Origin: Chloroflexota bacterium | GTDB lineage: Bacteria > Chloroflexota > Anaerolineae > Ardenticatenales > Ardenticatenaceae | Length of the DNA stretch: 7,241 nucleotides | Reading direction: 5' to 3' | NCBI GenBank assembly: GCA_003520455.1 | Contig: DOUV01000609.1 | Coordinates: forward strand, 1 to 7,241 | Notes under the pieces: generated by a model | What the model was told of the DNA's origin: nothing | The model's input: the letters and a program-made list of their open reading frames with translations, nothing else | The model's database searches: none | Made by a program: the position numbers and the translations under genes | In this document: positions 5,229 to 7,241 of the stretch, piece by piece | Layout of the letters: each line of letters starts with the position of its first letter | Position numbering within the stretch: the stretch's first letter is position 1

Positions 5229-6008
5229 ATGCTTCAGCGGCCAACACTTCTTGCCATCCTGGCTCACCCGGACGATGAGTCGTTCGGGCCGGGCGGGACG
5301 CTCGCTCGCTACGCCTGGCAGGGCGTCGACACTGTACTCGTGACGGCGACGAATGGTGGCGCCGGTGTCACCGGGGGCCTGACCGACCAGGTCAATCTGC
5401 CGGCGATGCGCCACCGCGAACTGATGGGCGCTGCGGCGCTGCTCGGGATTGAGACTGTCTTCCACTGGGCCAATCCCGATGGCGAGTTGGCGGCGGTGCC
5501 AGTGGAAGAGGTCGTCTCGCGGCTGGTGCGGGTCTTGCGTGGCCTCCAACCCCAGGTTGTCATCACCTTCGGGCCTGAGGGCGGTGGCAACGAGCACCCA
5601 GATCACATCGCGATCCACCACCTCGCCACGACAGCCTTCGATGTCGCCGCCGACATCCGGCAATATTCCACGCCGGGTCTTCCACCGGCCCATCCGGCGA
5701 AGCTTTATGCTCTGACCGTTGCCCCGGAGGCGCCCCAGCGTGAGCGCATTGTCTTTCTGGCCCCGACCACGCGGATTGACATCAGTGCTGCGCTGGCGGT
5801 CAAGCGAGCCGCCTTCTACAAACATCGCACCCAGCGCAATGATCGGGCGTACTATCAACGCTACCAGGAGGAGCAGGGGGCCTACGAGTGGTTTGCCCTT
5901 CTGCGCGGCCAGCTCGGCCCGCAGGATCCGGTGAGCAGTTTCGAGACCGATCTCTTTGCGGGCGTTCCGGGCAATCAGCTTGAACCAGCCGTCAGCTTCC
6001 TGGCGTGA
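5229..6008 (+). CDS. PIG-L family zinc-dependent deacetylase (LmbE-like)
   Basis: A 259-residue member of the PIG-L/LmbE superfamily, metal enzymes that remove acetyl groups from N-acetylglucosaminyl compounds (MshB, BshB, PIG-L) or related amide substrates. The first zinc motif AHPDDE is at 12-17 (His13 and Asp16 as ligands; Asp15 the probable general base). The second, EHPDH, is at 122-126 (His126 as third ligand). RHREL (61-65) and FGPEGGGNEHPDH (114-126) are further conserved stretches. The region 170-230 (KRAAFYKHRTQ...) is the helical part that shapes the substrate site. A link to bacillithiol, mycothiol or glycolipid synthesis cannot be decided, since no partner glycosyltransferase is near. 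The start is supported by AAGGG 7 bases upstream and a close promoter. It is the first gene of a likely three-gene operon, with only 13 bases to the next gene. Confidence 0.92.
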   Translation: MLQRPTLLAILAHPDDESFGPGGTLARYAWQGVDTVLVTATNGGAGVTGGLTDQVNLPAMRHRELMGAAALLGIETVFHWANPDGELAAVPVEEVVSRLVRVLRGLQPQVVITFGPEGGGNEHPDHIAIHHLATTAFDVAADIRQYSTPGLPPAHPAKLYALTVAPEAPQRERIVFLAPTTRIDISAALAVKRAAFYKHRTQRNDRAYYQRYQEEQGAYEWFALLRGQLGPQDPVSSFETDLFAGVPGNQLEPAVSFLA

Positions 6009-6021
6009 ACGGAGGAATTGC

Positions 6022-6429
6022 ATGGCCGTCCGAACGATCGCGATCGAAGCGGAACTGAAACGTTGCCTGAACAGTCCCTACCTGAAACTGGATCCAACCA
6101 GGAAAACCCAGGCTCGCGGTGAGCTAGATGCCGCCCGGGATCTCTTTCGCAAAGCGGAGCAATCCTTCCAGGCCGACGACGAGGCCACCGGCCTCAAACA
6201 AGCCTGGGGGGCTATGTTCCGGGCAGCGCGCGGCCTGGTCTACGCGGCCGGTTATGAGGTCGATCTCCTACGCTGCATGGAGATCGCGCTTGAGGCCCAT
6301 TATCTCGGCAAGGGCCTGGAGATGGAAGATATCGCCGAACTGCGGCGTGCCCAAGAGCTTGTCGGCCCTCCCGATGCGGCTCTGGCGCGCGCTCGGGCCT
6401 TCATGGACAAAGCAGCGCGGCTGCTCTAG
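6022..6429 (+). CDS. HEPN-domain protein, probably non-catalytic
   Basis: A 135-residue, all-helical protein. Residues about 30-135 fit the HEPN domain: a long first helix (ARGELDAARDLFRKAEQSFQ), then AWGAMFRAARGLVYAAGYEV (61-80), which resembles the AYYAMFHAARALLxxxG helix pair of HEPN/UPF0332 proteins, and a C-terminal helix ending in ARARAFMDKAARLL. HEPN RNases carry R-x4-6-H; here the nearest pair is Arg84 and His93 with eight residues between, so the catalytic motif seems absent. Many HEPN proteins pair with a minimal nucleotidyltransferase, but neither neighbour is one. The ATG is set by GGAGG 6 bases upstream. An in-frame ATG at 5956 would overlap the deacetylase and lacks support. It lies 13 bases after the deacetylase and 19 before the next gene, so all three are probably co-transcribed. 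A scaffold or binding role is a guess. Confidence 0.75.
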   Translation: MAVRTIAIEAELKRCLNSPYLKLDPTRKTQARGELDAARDLFRKAEQSFQADDEATGLKQAWGAMFRAARGLVYAAGYEVDLLRCMEIALEAHYLGKGLEMEDIAELRRAQELVGPPDAALARARAFMDKAARLL

Positions 6430-6448
6430 CCGCGAGGAGTGAGTACTC

Positions 6449-6844
6449 ATGGCTGTGGCACACTGGTTTTTCGAGCCTGAACCCGCAAGCGGCTTCGTCA
6501 TTCAGGAGCACCTTCGCCAGACCTTCTGGCGGGCCGGTCTCTCAACACTGTGGATCGAGTGCCACCAGGCGACCCCGCCCTTCCGGGCCGAGGGCTACTG
6601 GGAGGAGGTCGCCCTCGCACTCGAGTGGGATACCGCCGATTGGTTGCTCCTCATGCTGAGCCAGGATGCTCCACGGGTGGTCCAGGTGACCCAACTGCTG
6701 CTGGGTTTCAAACCGCTGGCCCGCTATGTCCAGAACGGGCGGGTTGTCTACGAGTGGCGTGCGCGCAATCGCCAGCAGCGTCTGGAGGAACTGCGCGGCA
6801 ACCAGGCCCTCGAAAACCTCGAGGCCCTCGGGCCGGCGCGCTAG
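6449..6844 (+). CDS. Unrecognised tryptophan-rich 131-residue protein
   Basis: I do not recognise a family. The product has seven tryptophans in 131 residues (6, 27, 35, 51, 60, 65, 93), which is high. There is no signal peptide or membrane helix. A buried-strand-like DWLLLMLSQD (64-73) and a helix (VVQVTQLLLGFKPLARYV) suggest a small alpha/beta domain, followed by YEWRARNRQQRLEELRGNQALENLEAL, a charged helix. It lacks the GSxxxG...SDxD motif of minimal nucleotidyltransferases, so it is not the classical HEPN partner. The ATG has GAGGAG 9 bases upstream and follows the HEPN gene by 19 bases. The coupling to HEPN and the matching base use argue that the gene is real. The last codons and the TAG stop are built into a perfect 34-bp palindrome, which fixes the sequence GPAR at the C-terminus and may mark this tail as non-essential. 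Confidence 0.7.
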   Translation: MAVAHWFFEPEPASGFVIQEHLRQTFWRAGLSTLWIECHQATPPFRAEGYWEEVALALEWDTADWLLLMLSQDAPRVVQVTQLLLGFKPLARYVQNGRVVYEWRARNRQQRLEELRGNQALENLEALGPAR

Positions 6845-6859
6845 CGCGCCGGCCCGAGG
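6826..6859 (+). terminator. Perfect 34-bp palindrome centred on a stop codon
   Basis: Each arm is CCTCGGGCCGGCGCG and the centre is CTAG. As RNA it gives a 15-bp hairpin of very high GC with a four-base loop. The TAG stop of the preceding gene is the last three bases of that centre. The downstream bases (CGTCAGACTT) lack a U-tract, so it is at best an imperfect intrinsic terminator. RNA 3'-end protection or pausing are alternatives. As DNA it could extrude as a cruciform. Confidence 0.8.
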
Positions 6860-6863
6860 CGTC

Positions 6864-6878
6864 AGACTTGCGAAGTCT
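6864..6878. repeat. Palindromic element AGACTTGCGAAGTCT
   Basis: Six-base arms AGACTT/AAGTCT around GCG. It belongs with the element at 6944-6960 and the worn copy at 235-251, all in non-coding DNA. It starts five bases after the 34-bp palindrome. Confidence 0.7.
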
Positions 6879-6943
6879 GGTGGGGATCGTGCTGGCCAAA
6901 GCCGCTCCGACGGTAGCAATCGAGGCGCGTACCGGCTGCGTAC

Positions 6944-6960
6944 AAGACTTCGGAAGTCTT
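6944..6960. repeat. Palindromic element AAGACTTCGGAAGTCTT
   Basis: A perfect 8-base arm palindrome (AAGACTTC / GAAGTCTT) around a single G. It lies 80 bases after the related element at 6864. The spacer between the two shows no further similarity. Confidence 0.75.
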
Positions 6961-7014
6961 CGCTCCCATCCGCGGTCGGATGAGTTGACCGGCGCGCTAG
7001 TGGATCATTGACAC

Positions 7015-7094
7015 TCCCACGGTTACGCCCTGCGGGGCGTCCCCAAGCGAGATCTGCTCGCTTGGGCGTCCCCCACCGGGGAGAAACCGTGGGA
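7015..7094. repeat. Four-way-junction-like inverted-repeat segment
   Basis: The outer arms TCCCACGGTT (7015-7024) and AACCGTGGGA (7085-7094) pair perfectly over 10 bp. They enclose three hairpins in order: ACGCCC-TGCG-GGGCGT (7025-7040), CCCAAGCGAG-ATCTG-CTCGCTTGGG (7042-7066) and CCCC-ACC-GGGG (7071-7081). Very few bases between 7015 and 7066 remain unpaired. An alternative stem CGGGGAGAA (7077-7085) with TTCTCCCCG (7102-7110) would compete with the third hairpin and the outer stem. It could be a structured RNA, a small palindromic mobile element, or only a GC-rich repeat. The shape is not that of a tRNA. Confidence 0.6.
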
Positions 7095-7108
7095 TGCTCG
7101 CTTCTCCC

Positions 7109-7241
7109 CGACGGGGGACACCCTTACCGGGCGTGCCCGGTGGGGCATCCCGTCGCGTCCACGTGGACGCTTGGGCAGCCCCCTCAGGGGCTCTCGCCTG
7201 GGGACACCCCGCAGGGTGAACCGGGCGTGCCTTGCCTGCAA
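7109..7241. repeat. Run of short GC-rich hairpins with a degenerate tandem repeat
   Basis: Successive inverted repeats: CGACGGG/CCCGTCG (7109-7115, 7149-7155) enclosing ACCGGGC-GT-GCCCGGT (7126-7141); GCGTCCACGTGGACGC (7155-7170); AGCCCC-CTCA-GGGGCT (7177-7192); CACCC-CGCA-GGGTG (7205-7218); and TTGC-CT-GCAA (7232-7241), which reaches the window end. Two blocks recur in order: GGGGACACCC (7114-7123 and 7200-7209) and ACCGGGCGTGCC (7126-7137 and 7220-7231), a degenerate repeat with a period of about 86-94 bases. CGCTTGGGC also recurs (7059-7067, 7168-7176). The array probably continues past the window. Confidence 0.6.

Larger units (their letters stand above)
6845..7241. other. Non-coding, palindrome-rich 3' region
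   Basis: About 400 bases with no credible gene. A minus-strand frame open from the window end to 7023 translates to a low-complexity R/P/G-rich string and is a by-product of GC-rich repeats. Contents: two GACTT..GAAGTC palindromes (6864-6878, 6944-6960), a 12-bp direct repeat CCGGCGCGCTAG (6833-6844 and 6989-7000), and from 7015 a nearly continuous block of inverted repeats listed separately. TTGACA at 7008-7013 has no matching -10. No tRNA, SRP RNA, tmRNA or RNase P signature was seen. Confidence 0.7.

Noticed and set aside
5956..6021. Earlier ATG for the HEPN gene inside the deacetylase
   Set aside because: The ATG at 6022 has a perfect GGAGG at the right distance; the earlier one has none and would need a 53-base overlap.
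5190..6023. Minus-strand ORF of 277 codons opposite the deacetylase
   Set aside because: As long as the real gene but without motifs. The plus strand carries both zinc motifs, a promoter and a ribosome binding site.
6022..6844. Classical HEPN/nucleotidyltransferase toxin-antitoxin pair
   Set aside because: The neighbour lacks the GSxxxG...SDxD motif, and the HEPN protein lacks R-x4-6-H spacing (Arg84 and His93 are eight residues apart).
7015..7094. tRNA gene because of the cloverleaf shape and 80-base length
   Set aside because: There is no T-loop GGTTCRANNCC, no conserved D-loop or anticodon-loop bases, and the stems have the wrong lengths.
7023..7241. Minus-strand ORF running off the window end
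   Set aside because: The translation is Arg/Pro/Gly-rich low complexity produced by GC-rich hairpins, with no ribosome binding site seen. A gene beginning outside cannot be excluded, but nothing supports it.
7015..7241. CRISPR array
   Set aside because: Repeats are inverted and degenerate, with no regular repeat/spacer alternation and no cas genes.

Overview
This is a GC-rich bacterial chromosomal window with compact, mostly housekeeping gene content. There are no plasmid, phage, transposase, CRISPR, tRNA or rRNA signatures. The organism cannot be fixed from the sequence. The style (high GC, GTG starts, 4-base ATGA/GTGA overlaps, a PIG-L deacetylase next to a HEPN protein, dispersed GACTT..GAAGTC palindromes and GC-rich hairpin blocks between genes) would suit a thermophilic member of the Chloroflexota or a neighbouring phylum. 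That placement is inference only.

Layout, left to right. (1) Positions 1-368 hold no convincing gene apart from a possible 11-codon tail of an upstream gene. (2) A tightly coupled plus-strand operon follows: coaD (phosphopantetheine adenylyltransferase, CoA synthesis), a Cof-type HAD phosphatase and a small two-helix membrane protein. Each joins the next by a 4-base start/stop overlap, and the operon closes with a rho-independent terminator at 1976-2013. (3) A single Phd/YefM-type antitoxin gene (2112-2369) has its own near-consensus promoter, bracketed by two GTAC-centred operator-like sites, and its own terminator. No toxin gene is present. (4) Convergent to it, on the minus strand, is an MscS-family mechanosensitive channel. 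Its 5' side carries an 8-codon leader ORF running into a perfect 13-bp hairpin just before the channel's ribosome binding site. (5) Further upstream on the minus strand lies acyP (acylphosphatase) - pcm (protein-L-isoaspartate methyltransferase) - infA (IF-1). pcm and infA overlap by 11 bases, and a sigma70-type promoter sits about 165 bases before acyP. (6) Divergent from acyP is a plus-strand operon with a TTGACA-N17-TAGACT promoter: a PIG-L zinc deacetylase, a HEPN-domain protein and an unrecognised tryptophan-rich 131-residue protein. (7) The stop codon of the last gene lies at the centre of a perfect 34-bp palindrome. The remaining ~400 bases are non-coding and dense in palindromes. They include two copies of a GACTT..GAAGTC element and an 80-base segment that can fold as a four-way junction, followed by a run of further hairpins.

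Functionally, most genes are maintenance functions: CoA biosynthesis, repair or metabolism of damaged proteins and acyl phosphates, translation initiation and osmotic safety. The best candidates for something new are regulatory or structural: the leader ORF/hairpin before the channel, the operator pair around the solitary antitoxin promoter, the HEPN plus unknown-protein pair, and the structured 3' non-coding block. I see no clear sign of a complete undescribed multi-gene system.
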